Shown: positions 11,130-23,537, numbered from the stretch's first letter. The stretch is 64,000 nucleotides of DNA from Ctenosaura bakeri (GCA_948474755.1 CAOLHI010001043.1:388347-452346); one strand, 5' to 3'. The notes: generated by a model not told the origin, from the letters alone. Translations and numbers: made by a program.

Positions 11130-11222
11130 TGTTGGTATTCAGCAGTGGGGCTCCACCGATAAGCTGTGAAGGGGTGTGTGGACCCCGAGGGGTCCCTGGA
11201 CCCCAGATTAAGAACCACTGTT
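11130..11222 (+). mobile_element. Charlie-like fragment (right end)
   Basis: GGGGTCCCTGGACCCCAGATTAAGAACCACTG matches one end of the 46573-47125 element. Confidence 0.5.
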
Positions 11223-11333
11223 CTAATCTGAAATGCAAGAAATGGGCTCTGGTCCTTCAGTGGCGAAAGGAAAAACATTCTGCAAATGCTTGGATGAACT
11301 TTCTTATATGCTGCGTTCTTTTTCAAGACTAGG

Positions 11334-11519
11334 GGTCATTTCCACACTTGCACTGTTATAGTGCTATTATTCCACTTTCAACATCCTATGGAGTCCTGGG
11401 GTTTGCAGTTTAGGGAGGAGCAATTAGAATTCTCAGCCAGAAAGCTCTTGGGCCTCAGAATTCCACAGGATGTTGAAAGTAGAATAATCACACTATAACA
11501 GTGTAGGGTGGAAATGGCC
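11334..11519. mobile_element. Foldback MITE copy F (about 186 bp)
   Basis: Same family as 10891-11092, with a shortened right arm. Right flank TAA; the left flank is degenerate (TAG/AGG). Confidence 0.78.
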
Positions 11520-11924
11520 TAAGTGTGGGCATTCAGAACACGCTATGAGTCTGTGTCAGGAAATCTAAGGGGCACAATCACTAATGCAAACTAGAATCTC
11601 CACCCTTAAATGTGTGTTGCAAAGCCACCATTTCCTGGCAGTCTTTATAGGATGGAAATGCCAGCCTGTGACATATTCTTTACTCACTTCATCTCCATGT
11701 TGAAGACAACTGGCATTTTTGGAATTCTGGCCTCTCATGCAGGGCATTAAAGTGAATACCACAGACTTGCTGCAGAAAAGAAAAAAAGAAGAAAGAGGAG
11801 AAGGAGAAGAAACAAGCAATACTGAGACGCTTGAAAAAACAGCAATTTTATCAGGGCATGAGCTTTTAAAGTATTAGTATTTAAGGCAATGTTGTCTTTG
11901 CTACAAGCGTCTGATATAGGTACT

Positions 11925-12345
11925 CATAGATTCATCACAAGGGCCATCCAGTCCAGCACTCTGCCATGCAGGAATATACAATCAAAGCACTCTCAAAGTT
12001 GGCTACCCTACCTTTGTTTAAAATTTTACAAAGAAGGAGACTCCATCACACTTAGAAGCAGTGTATTCCACTGTCAGTACTGTCTTACTGTCAGGAAGTT
12101 CTTTCTAATTTACAATCTATTTTCCTGCAGTTTGTAACCCACTGCTCCATGTCCTAGTCTCTGGAGTAGCAGAAAACAAGCTTGTGTCATCCTCCATATG
12201 ACATCCCTTTAAATAGATAAATAACATGGCTATCATGTCACTTCTTAACTTTCTCCTCTCTCTAAATAAGCACTGGTCCTGGGGGAGCAGTTTTTCAAAA
12301 CCAGAAAGTCCTGAACAGTTGGAAATCCAAGGCCAAGATCTTAAA
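11925..12345 (-). mobile_element. CR1 fragment, diverged
   Basis: GGGCCATCCAGTCCAGCACT, TCTTACTGTCAGGAAGTTCT, and TCCTAGTCTCTGGAGTAGCA are CR1 landmarks. Older than the intronic copies. Confidence 0.78.
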
Positions 12346-12349
12346 TGAA

Positions 12350-13350
12350 GGTTGCACAATATAAATTCCCACGTGTAAAGTTGCTCACTGATTGTGCTGA
12401 GTGTCCCTTGTGTTCAATGGCAATGTTCTTGACTGCAAATTTCAGCAGAGGGAGATCAACATGCATTGGCTGCGTTGGTCACATGCATAATAGCATTGCA
12501 TGTGTAACACCATTTTTGTAACCTTGAACTGAATGTTGATGTTGTGGATTGGACAAAAGTGTTAAATTGCTACTTGAGGGGAATTTACACATGCATGAAA
12601 CACCAACATGGTTCTGGCTAAGATGAACTGTGACATCTTAACTACTCTCCATTTGAAGAATATAGTGCAGATGAGAATATGGATAGACTAGGACACTCCT
12701 TGTATCTGATGTGGCCATTTGCGTCTGAGGAAGCAGAATGTAATCCTTACAAAACTTATGCAGTAATCTTAAAAGACATCTGTAAAGTGTCCCAAGTCCC
12801 CTGATGTTTCAGTTCCCAATGTTGGTATATCGGGAAATGTAGCCTCTGAACTCTGTCAAAGATATGGAAGTGGAACAACTCCTGAATGAAGAACAACTCT
12901 GGAAAAAGAGCAAGTGAGAGAAACATAATGTGTGAAAGTATGCAGCATATGGAAAAAGTAGATAGGGAGAAGATTCCCCCCCCCCCCCTCTCATGATACC
13001 AGGGTCATCCAATGTAGCCAAAATGTTTATGATTTTGGACAAAGAAAAAGAAATATTTCTTCATGCATGTGGAAATCACTGCCATATGATGTAGATATGG
13101 CTATCAATTTAGGAAACTTAAAAGGGGTTTGGAGAATGGGGCTTTCAGTTGTAGTCTGTTCTTGAATATCAATTGCTGGGGAGGGTGGAAGGTGTTGTTT
13201 AATTAATTAATTAAATTTTTATTCCACCTGTCTCCCAAAGGTGCTGTTCTCAATGCCCTAACTGTGACCTTCCCAGAGGCAACTGATTGGGCCCTATGTG
13301 AAGAGAAGGCTTGGTAGAGTTTAGGCTGATGTGGTGCAGCACTTCCTATG
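12350..13350. other. Intergenic, nothing recognised
   Basis: AT-rich single-copy-looking sequence with a C run at about 12978. No gene, no clear repeat. Confidence 0.5.
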
Positions 13351-13364
13351 TGTTTGTGTATGCT

Positions 13365-13580
13365 CTTTATGCAATAACAAGGAGCCAGTGTATATTCTGG
13401 TTTCAACATGGACTGCAGCTCTGGAAACCAAGGTTCAAATCCCTGCTCGGCTGTGATCTTGGACAAGTCACACCTTCTCAGCCTCAGAGGAAGGCAATGA
13501 CAAACCTCCTTGGAATAAATCTTGCTGAGAAAACGCACTGTAAGTCAGAATTTACTTGAAAGCACATAACAACAATGCAA
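13365..13580 (+). mobile_element. tRNA-derived SINE with ACAACAA tail
   Basis: B-box-like GGTTCAAATCC, then CTCAGCCTCAGAGGAAGGCA and the tail GAAAGCACATAACAACAA. Confidence 0.7.
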
Positions 13581-14496
13581 TGATTTCTGTAGCAACAGCA
13601 ATAAGAAGCATTTAGAAGTTTGCAGCTTAATGAAAGATAAGGGAAGGCCCTTCCATTGCAAATATGAAATTCTCTTGCATGTGTCTGGGTATTATATTCA
13701 TCTTATGCATTTAATGCTCTGCCAGATACATTGACATTTTGTCTTCGTGTTATCTTTGGTTTTCAGCCAGTTAACTTCTTTAAGAGTATTAGTAACTTAA
13801 TTGGGCCCACACAGAATAGCAAACCACGGACTGAATCATGACTCTGGCTTTCTTTCACATTGGCAGCATTATATTAGTATTAAATAGCTAAATGGATGAT
13901 GTTATCATAGTTCCTGCTGTTGTAAGTGGTTCACTGGTTCTTGCCATAAATATATGTAGGCTCTGCAGAGAAATGCCACAGATGCACAGTTAACAGTTGC
14001 ATTTGGGTTCTTTCTCCTGCCTGAAGATATTTTGAAGCAGGTAACACTTTATGCATGAAATGAAGTAGAAACTACTCCACAGGAACTTAGGTCACTATCA
14101 GTTTCTTAGTCCAGCAGTAGGGAAACTTGGTGGCTTGTATTGGCTGTGGAGCTACAGCTCCCATGATGTCTCACCATTGCCCAATCTGACTGAGACTGAT
14201 GGGTATTGGAATCTAACAACAATAGCTGGCTAGCCATTGTGTCTCCAGTTGTGTGTTAGTCCTTCAGGACCTATACATTTTGATGTTAAGCTGCCAAGTG
14301 GAATGATGTCTTTTACTTTATCCTTTGGCCTGTTATGAGGTGGGCAAATTCTAGAAGTCTGAGGACCACACAAATCTCTCATCTCTGTGACCTCCCCCAG
14401 TTTCTACTTCAAATGACCCAAATGCACTATAGAGGTGTGGCAGCAATTTTTCCATGTTTTCCACCCTGTACTGTTTTAGTTCAGGGGAGGAGCCTT

Positions 14497-14536
14497 ATCA
14501 TCATCATCATTATTATTATTATTATTATTATTATTT
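14497..14536. repeat. (ATC)n(ATT)n microsatellite
   Basis: ATC repeats passing into ATT repeats, then an A run. Confidence 0.9.
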
Positions 14537-15084
14537 AAAAAAAAACTGTTGTAAGTCACTCTGGACTCTGCAAGCTCAGATTCAAATGGGTTGCAGTGCA
14601 TGGAGTTTCTGGTGCCAGATGTCACCCCCTCACCAAATCTGAGAAGCTGGTTGCTGAAAAAGCCAGGAGGAGGGCTTTCATCCTCGCAGGATCTGATAGA
14701 AACCGAAGAGACTCTCCCATCTTTTGAAGCCCTGTGAAGAGAGAAGGAGGAGCTTTGTAAGAGTCAAAATCTGTTAAATAGGAAATACTGACTAATCAAG
14801 CACCTGGCATATAAATATCCCAGCAGTTCCTGAGAGTCCTTGTTGCTCACAATCACTCGATCTCTTTAACTAGCAGTGCTCTTGGTGTTTGCTAGGATTT
14901 TTGTCCTCTGGACTGGCAATGTTTAATGACTTGTTTTACCTGTTTTGGACTTTGGTTATCTGGACTATTGGCTTTGTATAACTCTGGACTGGCTGAAACT
15001 TAGTTCCTGGGTCAACCTTTATCTTCCATGAACTTCCTGGATTGCCAGTGCACAACAGGGACTGTACTGACTTACTTGCATATC

Positions 15085-15385
15085 CACTAACATTTAACAA
15101 ATGAAAACTAGGACATATGTATCCAAGCAACACCAGAATCTGGCAAAGATGTCACAGGTGATTAATGAGGAAGAATATACAAACTAGGAGAGGCGGCAAC
15201 TGTTTGGTTTTACCAGAGTATACTGGAAAGGCCAAGATTCAGCTCCTTAACTACTTTGGCACTTTGAACTTAGTGTGCTGCAACTGAAGTAAAGTGAGGA
15301 CAAAAAAGGAAACTGAGAGGAGGAGAAAGAAAATGGGAAGAGCAAGTGAAAAAGTGGGCTGTAAGAAGATTAATCAGGACTTTCA
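15085..15385 (+). mobile_element. Unclassified CCTCCAAC-type repeat, partial
   Basis: ATGAAAACTAGGACATATGT, TGATTAATGAGGAAGAATAT and GCAACTGAAGTAAAGTGAGG match the family; the ends are worn. Confidence 0.58.
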
Positions 15386-15500
15386 ATGCCAAATTTGCAG
15401 TTGGTGGGTATGTTACCCATAGCTGGTTCTGTCTGGACACTTGCTGCTTGTAGGTATAGGACAACTACCTCCAGTTTTGAAAAAAGGGGCCCCAGTCTAA

Positions 15501-15623
15501 GAACATTTCCGCACGACACTCTTATAGTGCGATGATTTCACTTTCAACCTCCTATGGAATCCTGGGGTTTTCAGTTTTGGGAGGGGCCGACTGGTGCTAT
15601 AAGAGTGTCATGTGGAAATGGTC
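15501..15623. mobile_element. Foldback MITE copy G, internally deleted (123 bp), TSD TAA
   Basis: The left arm is intact through GGGAGGGGCC, but most of the right arm is missing. The right terminus TGTGGAAATGGTC survives. TAA at 15498-15500 and 15624-15626. Confidence 0.78.
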
Positions 15624-15824
15624 TAAAACAGATGAGAGACAGAAAACGTACTGAAATTGGTCCCTTTACTCTTTGCAGAGTATAGAGGACCTTTGAAAAT
15701 GAAGATTAATTCTAATTATTTAAAGAAATGTCAGGAGCCTGAGTGATAGGAGTGCTGGGGGTTGTGCTGGAAACCTGGGGCCTGTATGAAGCCTGTAGAC
15801 CTCATTTTTCCCACCGTCCAGCAG

Positions 15825-16050
15825 TGGTAGTTCATGGACCAATTGGAATATGGTGACTGAGACAACCCTATTACAGTGTTTTCTTGAGAAGGTTTGTTTA
15901 AAGAGGTTTTGTTCTTGCCTTCCTCTGAGGCTGAGAGAGTGTGACTTGCCCAAACTCACCTAGTGGGTTTCCCTGAGCAAGAATTTAAACCTGGTCTCCC
16001 ACATTCCTTGTCCAATATTCAGACCACCGCGTCACACCGGCTCTCTCTTT
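15825..16050 (-). mobile_element. tRNA-derived SINE, minus strand
   Basis: Reads on plus as CCTTCCTCTGAGGCTGAGAG ... GACTTGCCCAAACTCACC ... ending at the inverted tRNA-like head near ACCACCGCGTCACACC. Confidence 0.7.
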
Positions 16051-16114
16051 CAAGCATCAGTGCTGCTGTTGCTAAGAATCATCATCATCATATGTGGTTG
16101 ATATAATGTGATCT

Positions 16115-16450
16115 ATAGGATGATAGAGTTGGAGGGGCCTTATGGGCCATCGAATCCAGCCCCCTGTTCAATTCAGGATCTCCAGCTAAAACATCTCCAG
16201 CAGGTAGCTGTCCAGCCTCTTTTTGATGATCTCCAGAGAAGGAGACCACACCAGCTCTCTATGCAATTGGCTCTATTGCCAAGCTGCTCTTCCTGTCAGA
16301 AAATTCTTTCTAATGGAAGGAATCAAAATCAACCAAAATCCGCTCTCCTGTTACTTCTAACCATTAGACCTGGTCCTACCTTTTGGAACAGCAGAGAACA
16401 GGCCTGCCCCCTCACCTCTGTGGCAGCCCTTGAGGTATTTAAAGAGTGTT
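16115..16450 (-). mobile_element. CR1 fragment, diverged
   Basis: GATGATAGAGTTGGAGGGGC, CTTCCTGTCAGAAAATTCTT and AACAGCAGAGAACAGGCCTG in CR1 order on the minus strand. Confidence 0.75.
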
Positions 16451-16654
16451 AGCTGGTATGCAATTGAATACCTTGAAGTATTTATAAAGTGGTAGATGGT
16501 ATGCAGTTGTTGAAGAACACTCATGTATCCATCAAAGTCCAAGAATGAAAATGTACTTTTGTAGCATTTAAGGCCTAACAAATTTTATTTAGTGCAAGCT
16601 TTTGCAGCCTGCAGCCTGCTACTTGTTAATCAGAAGATTAACAAGTGGTAGGCT

Positions 16655-17025
16655 GCAGGTTAAGGTTAAGAGGGGACATGATAGCCATGTTTAAGTATTT
16701 GAAGGGATGCCATGTCGAGGGGGGAGTGGGCTTGTTTTCTGCTGCTCCAGAGACCAGGACAAGGAGCAATGGATTCAAGCTGCAGGAAAGGAGATTCCAC
16801 CTGAACCTCAGGAAGAACTTCCTGACGGTCAGGGCTGTCTGGCAGTGGAATATGCTGCCTCCATGGAGTGTGGTGGAGTCTTCTTCTTTGGAGGTTTTTA
16901 AGCAAAGACTGGATGGCCATCTGTCGGGAGTGCTTTGAGGGTGTTCCTGCATGGCAGGGGGTTAGACTGGATGGCCCCTGTGGTCTCTTCCAAGTCTACA
17001 TTTCTATGATTCTATTATTCTATGA
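16655..17025 (+). mobile_element. CR1 3' end
   Basis: GTTAAGAGGGGACATGATAG, CTGACGGTCAGGGCTGTCTG and the terminal TTTCTATGATTCTATTATTC. High identity to the copies at 8288 and 39458. Confidence 0.85.
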
Positions 17026-18157
17026 ATCTTTAAAGTACCAAAAGACTCTGTTTTTGCCACAACATACTAACACCGCTATTCCTTCAGAATCAAGAAAAGA
17101 AATAATCCTCTTAGAATGATCAGAAAAGACTGGCTGAGAAAAGGCTTGGAATTCCTGGAAGTAGTTGTAATTCCATTTTAGCTATTCTTTTTACAAAAGG
17201 CTTTCTCTAATGGGGTGCATGTGTCATTCACTTTTCTCTCCGTAGTCATTATGTTTTTTAAAAAAACATTCTTTTAAATTGTGGGTGTTTTAGCATGATA
17301 GCTAATTCAGTTGTTTTAAAACTTTTATATCATCATGTTTTTAGTTGCATTCAAAGAAAAACCCTTGTTGTAAGCTCCTTGGGTCTCATGTCAGGTCCAA
17401 GGCATGAAACAAATTGAATTAATGAATGAATTAATGGATGGATCCAGTGGTGGCTGGTGGCTCCCATGTCGTTGAACAGTGAATCCCTTTCAGGCTTTAG
17501 CCCAAATTTTGAAGGAGCTACCCAAAGGGCTGAGCCTGTCCTGAGGATACAATTCAGCATCCACTAATGTCTGGCCTAAAACCCAGACCAGATTCATCAC
17601 TCCATTGGCACAGAAACCACGGGAGACCGCTGGATGTGTCTAATGACTTCTAATATACATGTTTATTGGAGAGTCATAATGAGCTTGGACTCAAAATAGA
17701 CCCACTGAGAAATAAGAGGGAGGTGTCAGGGTTGGTTCAAAGTAGAATGGGAAAGAGAACTGTGTACATCTGTCCCAACAACTTCCCTCTGTAGGCAAGA
17801 AGATTTCAGGGACTGGCCACATGCCTGATTTCATTACGTCCCTGGCTGAAATCAGATGGAGTTTTTGTAGCTGGTGCTTCAGCCAGGGATGAGCTTTAAA
17901 ATTAGAACTGGAGCCATCCTAAATCAAGCCAAGGTCTTATTTAGTGCAGCATTCTCTTCACCCAGTGACTAAACAGTTGCTTTTGGAAAGCTTACAAGCA
18001 GGAACTGATTATCCCCAACAACTGATACAGAAAGGCATATTGTCTGCGAATGGAAGTACAATGCAGGCATCTTGACTGGTGGCCAGTGGTCTCTGTGCTT
18101 TTCATATGAGAAGAAATGTGATGTGATAATCATCTTTAAGTATCTGAAGGAATGCCC

Positions 18158-18283
18158 CAGGGTTTCTCAAACTTTGGTACTCCAGGTGTTTTGGACTTCT
18201 GTTCCCAGAGGTCCCAGCAAGCTTGGATTGTGCTCGGGAATTCTGGGCACTGAAGTCCAATAACCAAAGTTTGAGAACCATTG
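18158..18283. mobile_element. Small hAT-like MITE (126 bp) inside a CR1
   Basis: CAGGGTTTCTCAAACTTTGG and its inverted partner CCAAAGTTTGAGAACCATTG mark the ends. CR1 sequence lies on both sides. The target duplication is not clear. Confidence 0.65.
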
Positions 18284-18369
18284 GTGCAGAAGATGAAACA
18301 CACTTGTTTCTGTTGCTCCAGAGACTATGGCAGGAATAACTGGACTCAGAAGAGATGACACTTAAGCAT

Positions 18370-18785
18370 TAGAAATAATAATAATAATCCATCCATAATA
18401 ATCCATAATAATCCATCATCTTCCCACCTTTTCCCCATTGGGACTCAGGACAGCTTACAAAAGTTAAAACAGGTACAACTAATTTTTTTTACACCATTCC
18501 AAAATGTAAAATGTAATTAAACTATCAATAAAATTAAAAGTAGTTAAAAGCATAGCCATGAAAAAGAACAATGATGATAAACAACACATCACATGAAATC
18601 CCTTTGCCTTTGAACAGTCAGCTCTCAAAGTCCTGCCAAAGCCAAAAGGTCTTCACCAGCCTACAGGAAAGATAGCAAAGAAGCTGCCAGTCCAACCTCT
18701 CTAGGAGGGAAGTTCCAGAACCTGGAAGTATCTACCAAGAAGGCCCTCTCCTGTGTTCTCTTCAGATGTATCTGTGAGGGTGGTG
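18370..18785 (-). mobile_element. LINE-like repeat (unclassified) with AAT-rich tail
   Basis: On plus: AATAATAATAATCCATCCAT, CCACCTTTTCCCCATTGGGA, then AAGGTCTTCACCAGCCTACA and AGGCCCTCTCCTGTGTTCTC. The AAT run is its 3' tail on the minus strand. Confidence 0.55.
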
Positions 18786-19844
18786 GAACAGAAAAAGATG
18801 GAAGAGTCTCTTAAATTGGAAGTTTTTAAATAGAATTTGGATGATCTCGTTTGCTGGGAGCTTTATCTGTGGATTCGTGCATGGCAGGGCTTTGGCCTTT
18901 AGGTGTTTTCCCAACCATTCCTTCTATAATTCGATGACTGTAGGAAGAGGAGCAAAGCATTCTGAGTCAGGGCTTGCATATGCTGGTTGAGAGGGGGCAA
19001 TATTTCTCCTCTTATTTCAAGGGAGCCTCTTGTTCTAATGGGATGCCTTTCAGGCTTACCACCAAGGGTGGGACTTAAAAGGGGAAGACGCAAAGAGAAG
19101 ATGGCTTGGAGGTTCCTCTTCCATAGACTATGTAGTACATTGCTTTGAGCTGCCTGCCAGAAGGACAGATAGCATTTCCCTAAATTCTAAGGGTGAAGGG
19201 CTTATTGAAGGCGTCTTCCTGATCTCTTCCTCCCATCTCTATTGACTGGATAAAGGCAACTCTCCTGAGGAGCATAAAGAGTGAGAAAAAACATGAGTGG
19301 ATTCATCCTGCCTAGCTTCAGAGAAGGGAACAGTGGGTGAGCTCAGCCAATGGTCAATGGCTGTTTTATGATGACATTAAGTGTTTGAGACAGGCTGAGC
19401 TGATTGATTATTAGTCCTGCTGCTCTGGACTCGAAATGGTATTGTTTCCTCTTAAACCAAACAAGCACGCAACCTTTCTGTGAATGAACTGAAAAATGTT
19501 TCTTTTCACCACACACTAAAGAAACTGTTGTGTGTGACTCATCCACAAAGGAGCTATGCAAGGAAGTGGAGGAGAAGATGAAAGGGGAATAAGAAATGAC
19601 AGGGTGTCTTAGAAAATAAATCTTCAGAATCAGCTCAGGAATCAGTATTCAGAAAATGCAATGCAATTTGTGTGCTAAAATGTGGGACAGGGTGAGCAGA
19701 GCTTTTGCTTTTACACAGGACAAGTCTGGTTCAGAGATAAAGAACCCTTAGACAGCAGGAGGATTGAATTTGCCCATTGACTGTCAGTGAGAGCATAGGT
19801 CACCTGGCTGCTGTCCGGAGGAGGGTAAAAATTGCCCCCATCTT

Positions 19845-20080
19845 CGCAAAGAGAGAAAAAGGCAACTACTGACCTTGACTCTGGTAAAAGTTCTAGAACA
19901 GATCATTCAGCAATTGATCTATGAAGATTTACAACAGAATGCTGCTTTATACTAACAGCCAGCATGAGTTTTTCGAAAACTTTGTTCCACTTAAACATTA
20001 GGAAGAACTTTTTACTATTTAAGAGCTGTTAAACAATGGAATAGATTACCTTGGAGCCTGGTAGATTCTTGTTATTTATT
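19845..20080 (+). mobile_element. CR1 fragments
   Basis: GTTCTAGAACAGATCATTCA and TTAAACATTAGGAAGAACTT ... AACAATGGAATAGATTACCT match CR1 landmarks. Confidence 0.55.
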
Positions 20081-20238
20081 TCTTCTGAGCACTTTTACCC
20101 CACCCTCCAGCCAGAATGGCTTACAGATCATTAACTGAACAATTTCCAGCTCTCAAGCTTACAATCTAAAAAGATAGGACACATAAGGAAAAGGGGATGG
20201 CAGCAGAGGAGGGGACTGAGTCTGTCAGAATGTGGGCA

Positions 20239-20450
20239 CTCTTCTCTCCCTCTGAAGCCAAAGCAATGGCAAGTGGAACAGGGAGGAAGGAGGGTCTCTC
20301 ACCAGCTGTTGAGGCCAAGACATGTTGGAGCTGTGTCTGTCTGGGCTTCTCTCCCTCAAAGGCCAGAGCAATGGTAGTTGAGACATGAAGGGAGGGCCTT
20401 TTGCCAGCTTCTGGGGCCAAGGCATGATGGAGCTGTGCTTGACTGTTCAT
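20239..20450. repeat. Two tandem units of about 106 bp
   Basis: CTTCTCTCCCTCTGAAGCCA at 20239 recurs as CTTCTCTCCCTCAAAGGCCA at 20345. Both continue AGCAATGG, CCAGCT, GGCCAAG.CATG.TGGAGCTGTG. The units differ at about one base in six. Both strands are open through it, but nothing supports a coding role. Confidence 0.6.
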
Positions 20451-20469
20451 CTCTTTTAGTCTGAAATGC

Positions 20470-22690
20470 TTTAGTTTTGGATCCCAGCAGTGGCAGGCTG
20501 TTATACTAGATCACCGTTGCATTTACTTCTCAAATTCACAATTCTATGATCACATTCTTTCTAATAGGGTGAGATAATTTTTATTTTTTTAGACACATGC
20601 ATATACACATACATACACGTGCACACACATATATGCACACTGTATTTAAATTGTATTAAAGTTGGTCTACTCATACAAACAACCTGCTTTTGGCAAATTT
20701 GTATCCTTTTTTTTGTGTGTGTGTGTCTTCTTTTTGGCAATACTGTACTCTTGTTGCTTTGAAACAACCTTACATATGAATAGTGGCCATGCTGGCAAGA
20801 GGGCTGGTAGTTTTGGGAATTGTAGTATAAAAAGCCTGACCTCTTTCCATGTGTGTTTAGTTGCTAAAGATCCCAGGTTCAGTTCTTGGAATCTCCAGCG
20901 AAAAGGAGCTGATAGCAAATGATAGAAAAAACCTTTACTGGAAGTTCTAGAGCAAAGCTTGGAAAGCTTTGGGCTCCAATGTTCAAAATCCCCCACCCAG
21001 CATGGACAGTGGCCATGCCACTATGGGGATTCTGGAAGTTGTAGTCCAAAAAGAGAATGTTTTCTAGTTGCTCCCTGTTGTCAAAGGAAGCAGTTCTTGA
21101 TCAGATGGCCAGTTTGTTGACCAAGGAGCTAAAAAAAAATTCTTAGATTGTTGCAAGAGGAAAGCATTAGAGTTCTTATAACCTGTCTAGTTTTATAACT
21201 ACATGACCTACTTTTAGAAAGACTTCTAATGAAGATTCTTTAGAAACAGAGCTGGCTACTCTTTTCAATAAACTTCAGATTTCTCTCCACAGGGACATGT
21301 TGGATCTTTAGTGGACATTTCTTCTTGAAGGATATTTTCTTTTGAAACAAGTTTCAGACTTTAAATCCTCAGAGACACTGTGGCTCTTTGTAGGGTTTCT
21401 CATCCCTGAGGATATTTTTTTGCTGTATGATAAAAATGTCTGTTTTTGTGTTTTTAATATATTCATTATGTTGAATTGTTTCCCAAACCATTTAGGACAT
21501 TCAAGGTTAAACACACACACACACACACATGGCACATTGATTAATGATGCAGATCCAACCTCGGAGCTCACAGAATTGAGACAAGAGGAATGCCACATGG
21601 TCTCATAAAAAGGTGCGGTCAGGGCCTGCCCTAGCATTAGTCAGAATGAAGTGATGGACTCAGGTAGCAGATGCCGTGGGGCAGCAGTGGTAGCCTCATG
21701 TGTGTACCACCAACATGTGTTGGACCTTCCAATTTATCCTCTTGCCTTAACATGTCAAGAGGGATCTCTTCCGTTGCTGCTGTTCCAGTAGATTCAACTT
21801 CCATTCAGACCAGCTTGGAGCAGGGGATAGATGCTGTGATTTTACACAAATCTATTAAAATGGGTGGTGTTTTTCTCTTATAATTGCAAGTAAATATGGT
21901 TAGGAGTTGAGTAGGAAGACTGAGAGGCAGAAATACAATGTTGGGTGGAGTAAATTTACATGTGGATGGTGACGGAGAGGGTGAAATTGGGAAGGGCTAT
22001 TGGAATAATGTAAGAGTGAGGAGGAGAAAACCAAACAGGATTAGTTCTGAGGGGGAAAAAGAGATGGGCCTGAATTCCGCACGGGGAAGGGAAGAGACAA
22101 ATTGTGTGAGGAAAGAGTGTTAAGATGTGGTTTCAGCAGCACCTGGAGGCTGCCATGTCAGTTGGGCAGTGAATCCACTCCACACCGCATTTTCAAGGAG
22201 TCATCCAAGGCAATAAACTCTGCCCCTAAAATAGATTCAGCAACCCTTACTAGCATGGAATTGCCTCTCTGAATATTTGTGGACTGTTCTTTCCCTCATT
22301 ATTATTAAACATGAATTAAAAACTTTTTTGTCTGTTTTCCAAAGCTTTTGGAAATTTAATATCATTTTATAATCTTGTATATTTTGATTACATGTATTTG
22401 CCAGTTGGATTTACATTGTGCTGTGTTTTTTGTGTTTTTCTTTGGATAATTTGTTTTACAATTGTATAGAATAGTATAATCCTTCCCTTTGTAAATGCAT
22501 ATATTTTAGATTGTTTGCCTTTGGCTGGACCCACTGTTTTTGGTTGTTTTAGTTGTAAAGCAGTATGGACATGGATGGTGCTATATGAATGATAATGATA
22601 ATAAGAAATTAGTTGCCGTCATATAATTTATTAGTCTTAGATTGAATATAATGGGAAAGTATGTGTTTCCATGAGCTGGAGAGTAATAAA
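20470..22690. other. Intergenic, scattered repeat scraps only
   Basis: Holds AC-rich microsatellites and 'tacaactcccag' scraps (20805, 21030). An AT-rich LINE-tail-like stretch lies at 22280-22600. No gene. Confidence 0.45.
21510..21529. repeat. (AC)n microsatellite
   Basis: About ten AC units. A similar run lies at 23014-23033. Confidence 0.9.
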
Positions 22691-22699
22691 AAATGAAGG

Positions 22700-22930
22700 T
22701 TGGGATTCTCTATTACAATCTACGTGATATAACTATGTGCATACTTAGCTATGTAGGAGAGGCACTAAGAAATGTGTAATAGGACACCAGCAGTGCATTG
22801 GGCTATATCAATACACATTGGTACTCCCTAGCTGGCATCCTGATGCACATCAGTCCTGTTGTGTATCAAACCCATTGTGCATTGATCCTGCCGAGCATTG
22901 GTCACTTTGCTTGCTCCCCTGTGTAACATC
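22700..22930 (+). repeat. Unclassified dispersed repeat, copy 2
   Basis: Counterpart of 2693-2960: GCATACTTAGCTATGTAGGA, GGCACTAAGAAATGTGTAAT, TAGCTGGCATCCTGATGCAC, TGTGCATTGATCCTGCC. The two copies are diverged (roughly three-quarters identical by eye). Confidence 0.55.
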
Positions 22931-23212
22931 AGAGCTGCCCTTGCTGAATATGGACGTTGTGAAATTGCTCCATTCTATTTCCTGCAGATCTAAACCCATT
23001 TAAACTGTACTTTACACACACACACACACACATGTGTTTTTGTATGAATGAAAACTTGTTTGTAACAAGCATCAAATAGTTTGGGAAAAGTGTTTCAGCA
23101 TTTTTATAAACATACATTTTCAATCATTTTATTAAATCTGTTTCAATTTTAAAGTAACTTTTTGGGATACAGGTTCTATCTAAAAACAGTGCTGTTCAGT
23201 TACTTTAAGAAA

Positions 23213-23455
23213 CTGTGTTGCTGATGTGTGCCTTCAAGTAATTTCTACTTAGGGCAATCCTAAGGCACACCTATTACAGGGTTTTCTTGGCAAGATTTTT
23301 TTTGGTGGAGGTAGGGTTGCTTTTGCCTTCCTCTGAAGCTGATAGAATGTGACTTGCCCAAGGTCATCCAGTGAGTATCCATGACTGAGCTGGGATTCAA
23401 ATCATGGTCTCCAGAGTCCTAGTCCAATGCTCAAACCACTGTACTAAGCTGGGTC
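23213..23455 (-). mobile_element. tRNA-derived SINE, minus strand
   Basis: Plus-strand reading: GTGTGCCTTCAAGTAATTTC tail, then GGGTTTTCTTGGCAAGAT and TGACTTGCCCAAGGTCA, then AGTCCTAGTCCAATGCTCAA at the head. Near complete. Confidence 0.75.
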
Positions 23456-23537
23456 TCTGTATATATTGAAACTGTATATATTTGTTATTCATGATAACCT
23501 CACCTAACACCTTGTCATTATACCCAGTGTTAGAGTA

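Larger units (their letters stand above)
18085..18930 (+). mobile_element. CR1 broken by two later insertions
   Basis: CR1 pieces at about 18110-18157 (TCTTTAAGTATCTGAAGGAA), 18284-18360 (GTTGCTCCAGAGACTATGGC) and about 18785-18930 (TGCATGGCAGGGCTTTGGCC). Between them lie a small hAT MITE (18158-18283) and another repeat (18370-18785). Confidence 0.7.
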
